Shown here one piece after another: positions 43,581-55,100 of a stretch of DNA of 64,000 nucleotides. The DNA is from Stramonita haemastoma. Lineage: Eukaryota; Mollusca; Gastropoda; Neogastropoda; Muricidae. The stretch lies in the NCBI GenBank assembly GCA_030674155.1, contig CM060329.1, positions 21,292,083-21,356,082 of the forward strand. The letters run 5' to 3'. The notes beneath the pieces are model-generated. The model made no database searches, was not told the origin of the DNA, and was given only the letters and a program-made list of their open reading frames with translations. A program made the position numbers and the translations under genes. Position 1 is the first letter of the stretch; each line of letters opens with the position of its first letter.

Positions 43581-45130
43581 AACCTACTTATCTACAAAAA
43601 CATGCACAACACAATCAAACACACACTAACAATACAATTTCAAGACACCTTTAGCAAAACATTTGGGCAATTCCTACGATACATTGAATTATTACAAACC
43701 CTGTCAAAAATGCAAGAAAAAAAAACATTCAATAACACGAAACAAAAAATTATTGAATGCAAGAGACCTGCCATACTTGCCAAGCTTAAAAATTATGAAG
43801 TTTACCATTTGAAATTTGAGATGAAAGCTTATCATTCAAAATTTGACAGGACAGACACTTTTGAAAAGCAAAAGGAAAGTGGTAATCTTTCGATGGAATT
43901 TACAAATGATAAATGACAATCTTTACAAGAAGATGATCTAATGAGAACACTTAGTACTGTCAAATTTTGAATTTAGACAAACAAGCTAAGAAAAAGATGT
44001 AATTTCAACACAAAACTGATGATTACTAATTTACACACAAACTTCATCAAATACTGTGAGGAAGAGAATGGTCTGAAATAGGCAAAGCAAATATTCAACA
44101 TTCAAAATATTCTTATGTGTTTTAAAATTCAAAATAAAATAGGTGCAAGCATATCAACCAATGAATTATGATATCACCATAATGTACACCTTGTGCATCA
44201 CAAAGCTCTGATGTTGTCAGATCATACCACTAAAATACAATTTTACACAATTTACAATAAGTGTTCAGCAGCGAAAAAATCATCGCAATCTTTATGTACA
44301 GTCACCCTGAAACAACAGCTGTAACAACAAAAACCACCTTCTTTGAATTTTGTTTTGTATGGAGGTTTGTCTAATAATAGCAGATTTTCTTTACAGTTTT
44401 TCAATACAAGTAATTTTCATGGTTAGAATAGTCTTGACACCTTCAACAATATTCATCTGTAACAGGTATCTACACAGCTGTTGATACAAAATGGTGTACA
44501 TCATATTCCATCGATTAATTTTTAAAAATAAACTCAACCTAATTACATAAATAAAGATTTCATCACCAGCTAGGAAGACAGTGCAGACTATCACAAAACA
44601 TCTGATACATTTTGGTGCAGTCTTGAAATTCACTCTACATTTGGTTTTGAACAGCCTTAGATGTTATTACAGCTCTAGGTCTTTCTTTTGCCAAAAAACC
44701 CCAAACCAATATCACTGTCATGCTTACTTGGAGCAGTCCTCAGAGACACCGGAATCACAGCTAACAAGAAAAAAAAACCCAGTTGTTGCATTTGTTGTTC
44801 AAATGACACACACACTAAACACTTCTTGAATTTATGGATACGTCACACATATGGATCACATCCCAAGTGTTCCATGCATCTTTCCATATAAACAAAACAC
44901 CAACATGGAAACAAAGAACAAAACAATAACAACAAACAAACAAAGAGACAGAAAAAAGTGAGAAATATTTTACAAGAGACAACTTACAGTATGACATGAG
45001 AAAAACTAGGAGAGGTGAGTTTGTTGGAAAGCAACTGTAAGGAACCATAGATCGTACCCAACGGGCCTCTGGTGATAACACAACAAGCCCTACCAGTCCC
45101 TCACTCCAGTTGTGATCGTCATCCACACAC
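43581..45130. other. AT-rich 3' flank of the ATP6V1FNB-like gene
   Basis: No exon recognised. The minus-strand gene ending at 45131 should have its 3' UTR in the upper part of this interval. Several AATAAA/ATTAAA-like words occur but none can be singled out. Confidence 0.4.
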
Positions 45131-45709
45131 TCAAGCGGTGTTCAGCTGCGGAGGGACGCCTACCCCGTTCCTCGTGTAGAAAGTGTCCTCAACAATACGT
45201 GTGCGGCCGTGGGGAGGCTTCTTGATGCTCTCCTTGGGGATGACATCACCCAGCCGCCAGCCGTAGTCCCAGGAGCTACACAGAGGGTAGTGGTACTTCT
45301 GCTCGGGGATGGTTTTGCATCGCTTACGCAGGTACTGGTACCGGCCCTTTCCCTCCTTGGTGAAGCCGTCGTAGAGGGTGTCCTTGATGTGGCGAGAAGC
45401 TGGGACCATTTCCGTCAGCAGATCTACCGAGGTTTGAGCACGGTTTCCAAGCAAGGGGTCGTTGAGGTCGGCCTTCTTTCGGTTGTGCCTCTGCTCCACT
45501 TCGATGGCGGGGAGTTTTTCCAGCAGGGCTTCTGAGGGCTTGCTTCCTTCAGTGATCTTCTTGCGGAAAACCTCCAGCTGACGGGATTTGTTCATGGACT
45601 GGGCTCGACGTTTGTTGAACCAGCCCAGTCGCTGCGAGGCCTCTTTACCGTAGGCTTCTTTGAAAAACTCTTGTTTTTGCCAGGAGAAGTCGGGATTTCT
45701 GGCAGCCAT
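45131..45709 (-). CDS. ATP6V1FNB/SPMIP1-like protein (axonemal), 192 aa, intronless
   Basis: I chose the ATG at 45709 because it has a near-perfect Kozak context (CACCATGG) and MAARNPDFSWQKQEFFKEAY is a natural start. The frame stays open 38 codons further upstream but that part looks non-coding. Conserved-looking motifs are EFFKEAYGKEASQRLGW near the N terminus, LYDGFTKEGKGRYQYL in the middle, YPLCSSWDYGWRLGD, and GRTRIVEDTFYTRNG near the end. From memory this pattern matches the ATP6V1FNB family, small sperm microtubule-inner proteins; I hold that at moderate confidence. The protein is basic, without signal peptide or membrane segment, and has no frame break. It lies head to head with FBXL5, start codons 228 bp apart, and the shared interval carries an RFX X-box-like motif, which fits a ciliary gene. 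Confidence 0.72.
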   Translation of the reverse strand: MAARNPDFSWQKQEFFKEAYGKEASQRLGWFNKRRAQSMNKSRQLEVFRKKITEGSKPSEALLEKLPAIEVEQRHNRKKADLNDPLLGNRAQTSVDLLTEMVPASRHIKDTLYDGFTKEGKGRYQYLRKRCKTIPEQKYHYPLCSSWDYGWRLGDVIPKESIKKPPHGRTRIVEDTFYTRNGVGVPPQLNTA

Positions 45710-45937
45710 GGTGAAATGTGATGGACAAAAGTCAGTGCAACGATTCTGGCTCACCTCTGTGTGATGGAATTCTGGTACCCCCACAAACTCTGACGGCTTC
45801 TCAGACGACCAATACTTTGTCAACTTCCCCTTGTTTTACTGTCGGCCACACCACGGCGTACACAGGTCGCCTAGGAACGTGATGTCACAGGTCCCGTCAA
45901 ACCTCGCGGGATGTAGATCACCACACGAGAACCCAAA
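45710..45937. promoter_or_regulatory. Putative bidirectional promoter between the ATP6V1FNB-like gene and FBXL5
   Basis: 228 bp separate the two divergent start codons. There is no TATA box. The interval is richer in GC and CpG than its surroundings and contains a CRE-like TGATGTCA (45880-45887) next to an X-box-like element. The 5' UTRs of both genes must also lie here, unless there are upstream exons. Confidence 0.6.
45866..45878. promoter_or_regulatory. RFX X-box-like motif
   Basis: GTCGCC-T-AGGAAC: both half-sites of the RFX consensus (GTNNCC and RGNAAC) separated by one base. RFX factors drive ciliary and flagellar genes, usually from close to the start. It lies 157 bp upstream of the ATG of the axonemal-type gene. 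A single 13-bp match can arise by chance. Confidence 0.5.
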
Positions 45938-46023
45938 ATGGCACCGACGTACCCGAAGAAGTGGATGTGTTTACAGTTCCTCACTCGAGGATGAAGCAGC
46001 TTGTGCACACATACTTGGACATG
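45938..46023 (+). CDS. FBXL5: FBXL5 exon 1 (first hemerythrin helix)
   Basis: ATG in good context (AAAATGG) gives MAPTYP, then, one base out of frame, [16 protein letters not shown] and HTYLDM before a GTACGC donor. The shift is at TACCCGAA (45951-45957); one more C gives an 87-nt exon in phase 0, joining the phase-0 start of exon 2. The His of PHSRMK corresponds to the first iron ligand of FBXL5. Confidence 0.85.
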
Positions 46024-46878
46024 GTACGCAGCTGACCTATTCTTAGTGTGTTTATGTACACGTTTAGCATACAATAAAGGAGAGAAAACAGATTGATTTA
46101 GGTCTACAAAAAATGACAATCAACGAACGTTTAGTCATGGTGAAACAGTAAAATTTTTATGATTGTCCACGGCACAGTGTACAACAAAATGAATGTATCG
46201 CTTGTTCAAGTAGCGCACCAGTACACATTAATGTAATTGTAGGGACCTACACGCATTATTTCAGCTCTGGCATAAGCGTGTCACTCAGTGTTACTGTTAA
46301 TACAGTTGTAGACTTACTTTTAGTTTCACTTGACCATGTGATGTAATTGCTGCACTTCGCAGTCACCGGGTTAGGCCAATGTGGTCAGATTGATTAAAGA
46401 AAAGAAAAGGGGTATCATCATTAAATCTACTTTGCCCTGGGGAAAACATGAAATATGGAAGAGTCGCTGAGCTTCTTTCAGAAATAATGTGATAAGTTTG
46501 GGGGGGGGGGGGGTTGTTGTTTAAATGATGTTGAAGATGGCATAAAAATGATAAACCTAGGGTAACTCCCTAAGCCTAAGACTGTTATCAACAGAAGCTG
46601 TTAAGGCCTGTGATAAGTGTGTCAAAAATAAAGGAGAATCAATCACCTGATAATGACTAATAATATATTAATGAACAAGTATTGACAATAGATTAAAATA
46701 TGATTCTTTTTGGAACTGGATGAAAAGAGACAATAGTGAAACTGTCAATACTAATAACAATAGCAACAACTCAACGACAGCTACCACTCAGTCACACATC
46801 ACACACACAATATTATACAATGCACAATGATGCACAACACACACACACACACACACACAATACAATGCACACATGCAT

Positions 46879-46928
<50 letters not shown>

Positions 46929-47350
46929 TGTGTGGGTGTATGTGCATATGTGTGTATGGCTTTTGAGTATTTAAATTTTTTTTTTTTTTTAATTTTTTTT
47001 CTCTCTCTTTTGGTTGTTGTTATAATACTTTAATAGTTGCTTGTATTATTTATAGGCATAGTTCATTTTAAAGTTGTTGAAATCATGTTAGCAAATTAAT
47101 GTTGGTGAAATGTTTGTTGTTGTTGTTTTATTTGTTTGTTTGCTTTTTCCCCTTTTCTTTCTTTTGTTGGCTTTATTGTTTGCTAGGGATTTTCTGCTTT
47201 GTTTCTTGTTGGTTTTTTGTTTTGTTTTGGATTTGATTTTTGCTCTTGTTTTGATTTTTTTCTTTTCTTTTCTTTAGATAGATGGCTTGATGGAAAAAGG
47301 CAGATCGCTGCTTACTCAATGTACCATCTGGAAATAAAATTTGATTGATT

Positions 47351-47395
<45 letters not shown>

Positions 47396-47467
47396 CACAC
47401 ACACACACACACAGTGATACACACACTCACACACACACACACACACACACAATACACCCACACAAAT

Positions 47468-47531
<64 letters not shown>

Positions 47532-48492
47532 AGGGTTCGCGCTGGGATTTTTTAAAACCGGTACTGCGAGTTGCCATTTCAGAGATATCTTGACGAACTC
47601 CCCCAAAATCGGTCCCCCAAAAATAAAATCCAGAACGTACTGTGAACAAAACGAAACTATTCAGTGAGGGGGTGGGGGAGGGGGGGATTTTTGGCAGCAA
47701 AACTAAATCTAAATTGAACGCAAATCTCTCAGAGACTTTGACTGCCGTGGTGCTGCCTCTCGCTTCTTGGGCATGAAGCCACGCAGGAAATAGGTAGGAT
47801 TTTTTTTCTAGCGCCTGTGTCACTGTCTGTCAGTCAGTCTGTTGTTTTGCATGACATCATTCGTGTGACTTAACTTTTGCTAAGCCTATTCTTCTTTCTT
47901 GTTTTTATGCTTAGTGCTCATCTAGATCTTTCGTTCAATCAAGATTAGTTTTCGACTCTTCTCTCTCAAAGCAATGGGCAAATTCATAGTCATAGACCCT
48001 CGCTTTTCGTAAGAGTAGGCCATCGTGTGCCGGTGGGAACAGATGACATTTACAAAACTACATACACACGGGGACTAGATGTAAAAAAGGACAGGAGTGC
48101 TTATTCCATTTTCCTCGATATAAAAGAATACAAGAATAAAGAATAAAATCAATCTAGGCCCCATTTACTCATTGTGAATGGAAGCCACTGTCATGCCAAG
48201 AAGAGCGCGAAGCTCTATTCTTTCACAGTAAAGCTTGCTGTTCTGCGTGCTAATCGGGTTGCCTCAAAGTCCGTCGAAAGGGATGGGAAGGGGTAGGTAC
48301 TAGGTGCGTAAGGACAGGCGCATGACAGACTGTCAGAAAATGTTACTTCAGACTTTTTTTTTGAGACGGAAATCTAATTGGTCACAGGCAAACAGAATCG
48401 GTACGCAGTACCGGCTGCTTCAAAAATTTTCGGTATTCCCTGTTTACAATCGGTAAAATACCGACAATTACCGGTTATTGCGAACCCTGACA

Positions 48493-48529
<37 letters not shown>

Positions 48530-49078
48530 ATACACACACACACAGTCCTTCGGATAAGACTAGTTATTAACAGAGATCTATCCCTCCATTTACATGATAT
48601 CTATACAGCTGCATGCACAGTTTGTTGTTTGTCTAGAAAAAAATTAATCACTCTTACGCCATTATAGTACACGCCATTATAGTACACATGTTTTGTTTGT
48701 TTTTTTGTCATTGTTGGTTTTTTTCAGGCATACATCGCAATCATACATAACATTGCATCATATTCATAATTTTATGATTGTAGTCTAAGATTTAATTTTT
48801 ACAATGATCAATTCAGTTTACAAAATTGTTGGTGTGTTTTTGACCTTTTGAATACCGTGGAGATAACTGATAAGCAGATAAAGCAGTTGGAATTAAGAAA
48901 AGAAGATTTTTTATTTGCTTAAAATTACAAGTACTGGTGTAAACAGATGTACCATTTGCTATTTTGAATAAAAATTAAAATTGTGGCAAACTTTTCCATC
49001 TGTCTGTTCCACAATGATTTCTTTAATTAAAACGTAAGGAAGTTTCCATGTTTTTTCAACTGTTGAGTGTTCACACAT

Positions 49079-49165
<87 letters not shown>

Positions 49166-52100
49166 ACACACACACACACAGGGTTCGCGATAACCGGTAA
49201 TTGTCGGTATTTTACCGATTGTAAACAGGGAATACCGAAAATTTTCGAAGCAGCCGGTACCGCGTACCGGTTCTGTTTGCCTGTGACCGATTAGATTTCC
49301 GTCTCAAAAACAAAAAGTCTGGAGTGACGTTTTCTGACAGTCTGTCATGGGCCTGTACTGTGCTTACCGCACCTACCCCTTCCCACCCCTTCCGACGAAC
49401 ATCTTTAGCGCCAGCCTCATTATTAGCCTAGCACGCAGAACAGCAAGCTTTACTGTGAAAGAATAGAGCTTCGCGCTCTTCTCGGCATGACAGCGACTTC
49501 CATTCACATTGAGTAAATGGGGCCTAGATTTATTTATTCTGTATTCTTTTAATCTTTTATATCGAGGATAATGGAATAAGCACCCCTGTGCTTTTTCACA
49601 CCCAGTCCCCGTGTGTATGTAGTTTTGTAAATGTAATCCGTTCCCACCGGCACACGACGGCCTGCTCTTACGAAAAGCGAGGGTCTATGACTATGAATTT
49701 GCGCTTGCTTTCAGAGAGAAGAGTCGAAAACCAAATATAAATTGAACAAAGATCTAGATGAGCGCTAAGCGTACAAACAAGAAAGAAGAATATAAGTCAC
49801 ACGAATGATGCCATACAAAACAACAGACTGACACGGACAGTGGCACAGGCGCTAGAAAAAAAATCCTATTTCCTTCGTGGCTTCATGCCCAAGAAGCGAG
49901 TGGCAGCAGCACGGCAGTCAAAGTCTGAGAGATTCGCCTTCAATTTAGATTTAGTTTTGCTGCCCAACAATCCCCCCCTCCCCCACCCCCTCACTGATTA
50001 GTTTTGTTTTGTTCACAGTACTACCGGATTTTATTTTCTGGGGACCGATTTTGGGGGAGTTGGTCAAGATGTCTCTGAAATGGCAACTCGCAGTACCGGT
50101 TTTAAAAAATCCTAGCGCGAACCCTGACACACACACACACACACACACACACACGTATACATGTGCATGTAAACAACATGCATACATTACAGTTATAAGA
50201 TTTCCACTCTGAGAGAGAACGAAGTTCCAAATCAAAAGCTGGTTCTGTGGTAGCCCACGCAATCCAGTCATGATGCTTGGCATTTTATTTGGAGCTCTGT
50301 GGAAGATTACACATTATTTCTGTGGCTGCATGCCTTTGATAAGTTTAAGTTAATATTGAATAAAATAGATGAAACTGATCATGGATGCTAGTATCATGAC
50401 TCCTGATTACGATTGATTAACGCAAAAATTCTCTCTGGACACAGGTGTCGTCCACAAACTTTCAAGACGTCAGTCACATGACCAGCGTCCTGGAAAAGCT
50501 GTGCCACACCTTTCACGTCTTCAAGACCCACGAGCAGATCGAGAACCGCTTCATCATGCGGCGGCTGAAAGAGAAGCTGACGGCACTGGACATTACGGAC
50601 ACCGCCGTGTGCAACTGCCACTCGGACAATCGGCTGACGGAGATGCTGTCCATGGTACTGGACGGGTACCGCTGGGCCCAGCGGGAGGAGCGGGATCGGG
50701 TCCGATACGGGCTGAGGCTGCAGCGGGCCCTGGAAGACTTCACACAGGTTTTCATCCCTCACATGAAGGAAGAGGAAGAGGTACGTACTGTGGGTGATGG
50801 GAGTGGCTGTAGAGAAAGAGAGGGGGGGGGGATTGAAGAAAAAGATTTAGAAAGGGGGGGGGGGGGGAGCGGGGGGATTAAAACATGTCTGAAAACTGAA
50901 AAGAATTTCCTTTTCAGACTTAAAGTAGGTGGGTGTGAATATTTTGGGACAGCTTTCCTGTTCATTTCTGCATCTTTTTGAGACTAAAACTAAAATGATT
51001 ATGATTGATTGTAGTAAGTAGCACTCATGCTGCACTGATGCTTGTTATTCACTTATAAAATTGTAATGAGTAATGGACGGACATTTTCACATATTTATAG
51101 TGACAGACCTATTTCCACATAATGGTTGACATGTGTGACATGGTAGGTGTTTCAGTCAACCCTTGTGGAGTATTATTTCACATAATCATAATGGTGACAG
51201 ACATTTTTTTCTTTCATACAGTGACAGACATATTTTCACACAATGAAAGACCCTTTAAATAGTTTAATATGATAATGGACATGTTTTCACTTAATGAAAG
51301 ACATTTTGATATGATAAAGGACACTGACGGACATGTTGACATGGCAGGTGTTTCAGCCAATGCTGGTTGAGTATTTCACGTATGATGAGCTGAAGGAACT
51401 TAAGGCCAAGGTCATCCAGCAACACATGAAAGAGGAGTCCGAGGCTTCTACTGATGAGAAATGTGCTCCGGAATGTGACTGTGAGTGTGCTGGGAAAAAA
51501 TCCAAACTGTTAAACCTTCAGAGAGAATGGAAGGGAAGAATAACAGAATCAGAGAACAGGGGGATGGAAAGGGACAGCAAAATATAATGCTGAATGGAAA
51601 CAAAAGTGGTACTATTGTTTTGCTATAGTTAACTCCGTAATACATCAATGAAAAGTATTTTGTGATGAGAAGGATTTGGATTATATGTTTCCAAGGTGAA
51701 TACAAGTCTTGGAAGTGTAGAAAAATCCTTTAAAAAGTCAATTTGGATCCATTTGGTTAATTTTGTAAGAACTTTGGTTAAACTTGTAAGAAACCTGCAT
51801 TCTACTCCTTGAGCTGTTCATTTTTAAATATGTTCGTTGTTTTCATTGACGGCTGTGTTTTTGGGATTATACATTTTTTATCTTCCATCTGTTGATTACA
51901 AGTATGTCCATTTCTTTCTCTGATTACTGTGTCCTTTTTTTGCTGTTTTTAAAAAGTTTGTAAGTTATTGGGTTTCATAGAAATGTCAGAAATAAGTCAT
52001 TCATTTGTGAAATTTGCTTCTTTATTCTCATTACCATGCACTCTTGCACTTACAACAGTTCTAAAGTTAATGTGGTTTCATAAAGAAGTGTCACCACTGT

Positions 52101-55100
52101 TCAGTGGGGATCATTGAAGGTTGAAGACATGACAGGAGCGGTCACTGGTTAACCCTCTTAGTCCTGAACTGGGATTTGCCAAGATTGAATAATGGACCCC
52201 CCCCCCTCCCCTCCCCCTGAATCTCGAACTGGGATTTACACACAGAAGATTTCCATCTGGCAGTGACCACCACTAATTGCTACCACATATCGGGCCAGAG
52301 GTACAAAACCTGCTGAGAGTCCGGAAGTAATTATAGCTGCTGGTATACGTACTTAGAAGGAGAAAAAAGGCAAGCGAGCATGCGTGCCTAACCTGATTTC
52401 GTGATGGAATGTGAAATCTAGGGGCAGTTTGTGTTCAGAGAATTCAAATGCAAGAGGGTTAATTAATGTAATCCCTGCTTCTGCCCCATCAGCAGACAAG
52501 GAGGAAAAGTGATCATTGAATGTTGAAGACATGACAGGAGCCGTCATTGGTTAATATAATCTCTTCTTCTGCCCCCATCAGCGGACAAGGAGGAAAAGTG
52601 ATCATTGAATGTTGAAGACATGACAGGAGCCATCATGGGTTAATATAATCTCCTCTTCTGCCCCCATCAGCGGACAAGGAGGAAAAGTGATCATGAATGT
52701 GAAGACATGACAGAGCCATCATGGGTTAATAAATCTTCTTCTGCCCCCATCAGCGGACAAGGAGGAAAAGTGATCATTGAATGTTGAAGACATGACAGGA
52801 GCCGTCATGGGTTAATATAATCTCCTCTTCTGCCCCCATCAGCGGACAAGGAGGAGGACGTAGCAAGCAGCCCCTGCAGCAGCTGCCCACGGAGCTGACG
52901 CTGAAGATCCTGTCTTACCTGTCGCCCGCGACCTGTGTCGCTGTGCCCAGGTGTCGCAGCACCTGAGCGGCATGGCCATGGACCCCAGCTTGTGGCGCAC
53001 TGTTCTGCCTGTCCAGTGGGCAGCAGGTCGGTATAGCGGTCTGTGTGTGTGGGCGTGGCATGTTTTTTAAATTTTTATTTTATACCACTTTATGTCACAG
53101 CAGATTTCTCTGCATGAAATTCAGGGCTGCTCTCCCGGGGAGAGTGTGTGCTTCAGGTGTAGCGCCTACCCATTATTTATTATTTTTTTTTTCCTTTCTG
53201 CAACTGTATTTGTTTCAGAGTGGCTTTTTCTCTACAGAATTTTGCCAGGGACAACCCCCTTGTTGCTGTGGGTTCTTTTATGTGCACCAAGTAATGATGT
53301 GTAACACACGGGACCTCGGTTTATTGTCCCATCTGAAAGACTAGTGCCCACACCACCACTCATGGTCTAATGGATGGGGGAAAAGTTTTGGGCCCAAACG
53401 GGATATGTATGTATCTGTATGATTGGTTGATTAAGTATTGTTACATTTTATTTACACAACAAGCCTAAGTAAGTTACATACATATGTGGATAAGTTTTAT
53501 TCTGTTTGTAGTGCATGCAGGTATTGCTTCCAAAAAAAACAACCCAACTGATTTCTTGTAAGAAATAAAGACTATGTATTCAGTGGTTGTGGGCTTATTT
53601 GTCATTTGTTACTTGTCAAAAGTTGGATATGATATTTGTGGGTTTGGGGTGGGTTTTTTTTTTGGTTTGGCCTTATCTTTTATGACATTCCTGTCCTGTT
53701 GTTGCCACACTGCTCATTTCAGTCTCTCTGCAGTGTTCCTATGGTGTAACTGATTTTTGTTTAGGGTGGTGTTACAAATGTTGCATGTGAGGTGCCTTAG
53801 GTTGATGACATGGGCAGTATTAACAAAGAAAAAAAAAATCAAGACAAAAGCTTAGATTTCAATCACATCTAACTTCAATGTCTGACACAGGTGACTGGAC
53901 CTTCAAACCAAAGGTGGAAGAAGAGGAGGAGGAGGAGAGGATGTCAATGTGCAAAGAGGAGGAGGAGGATTACAGCTACCTGCATGATGAGGATGCTGAC
54001 AAAGACGAGAGCAGTGACAGCGATTCCTCCGAGAGCCAGGACCATGATACATTGCACAGGGTCAGTGTCTGTCAGAGAGAGGGTAGTGTGTGAGTTCAAG
54101 TCAGCAGTGGGTTGGTAGTAGGTCCTGTCTAGAGTTAAACTGCAGTGTATGAGATTAAGTCAGAGTAGGGTGGCAGAAGTTCTGTCTTTATACTGGAGTA
54201 AGATTGGGTCAGGGTGGGTGGGGTTGGTGGTAAGTCCTGTCTTTATTCTGCCTCAAAAAATGATTTTGAAGCTTCCAGCAAAAATCGTTTGGAATTGGTG
54301 TCAGCCATTTTAGTTTTGAGCAAATCCTGAACATTGATTTTTACTTTTCACAAATTCACTGTTGCATGTTCTGTTGAAGAAAATGCAAATTGTGGACAGT
54401 AGAGGAAACTTAAGCCTTGTTTTGAATCGAAAGTGACGTGTGTTGCCATTAATAGAAACAGAAACTGTGCTGATGATCTGCAAAATTTGGGAAACCCTAT
54501 GTTTGGCAACACGATGCACCTACGTCTGCAGATGCACGGGAAATAATCCATTTGGTGACACAAAGCTCCTGCAGCGTGCTAAAGGTTAATTAATATGAGT
54601 CATAGAGTTTGAGGGTTTTTCTTTTTCTCCCCTGAGCGAGTTTGCTATGGACTCTTAGAAAACTGGTCACAGTTCTTGGTTTCCCCCACTTTCAGCTCCT
54701 CTCAGCTGCTAATCGTTCCGTCCCATTCCATCCCAGATGGGGCCAGCTGGTGCTAATTATAGCAGGAACTGACCACACTTGGACTGGTAAAAAGGAAGGG
54801 GCTTGCTAAATTTAGCACTCTTGACTAAGTGATGTTGGATTTGTGAGCTGTGTGGTTTGCTACAGGTTATGTTTTCTGTAGTGTGATGGCTCCAGTACGT
54901 GTTACAGGCACTGCGGGAGGTGCGTGTGGTGGCGGGCCTGGTGAAGCACCTGCTGCCCCGGGTGGGGGAGGGGGTGGAGGAGGTGCAGCTGGCCCACAGT
55001 CGCGGCATCAGCAGCAGCCTGGTGCACAAGATCCTCAAGCTGTGCCCCAACCTCCGCGTCCTCAGCCTGGCTCACACCAGGGTCACTGACGCGCCTTCAG

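Noticed and set aside
45710..45823. N-terminal extension of the ATP6V1FNB-like protein to the ATG at 45823
   Set aside because: The ATG at 45709 has a much better Kozak context, and the extra 38 residues would use up half of the promoter interval.
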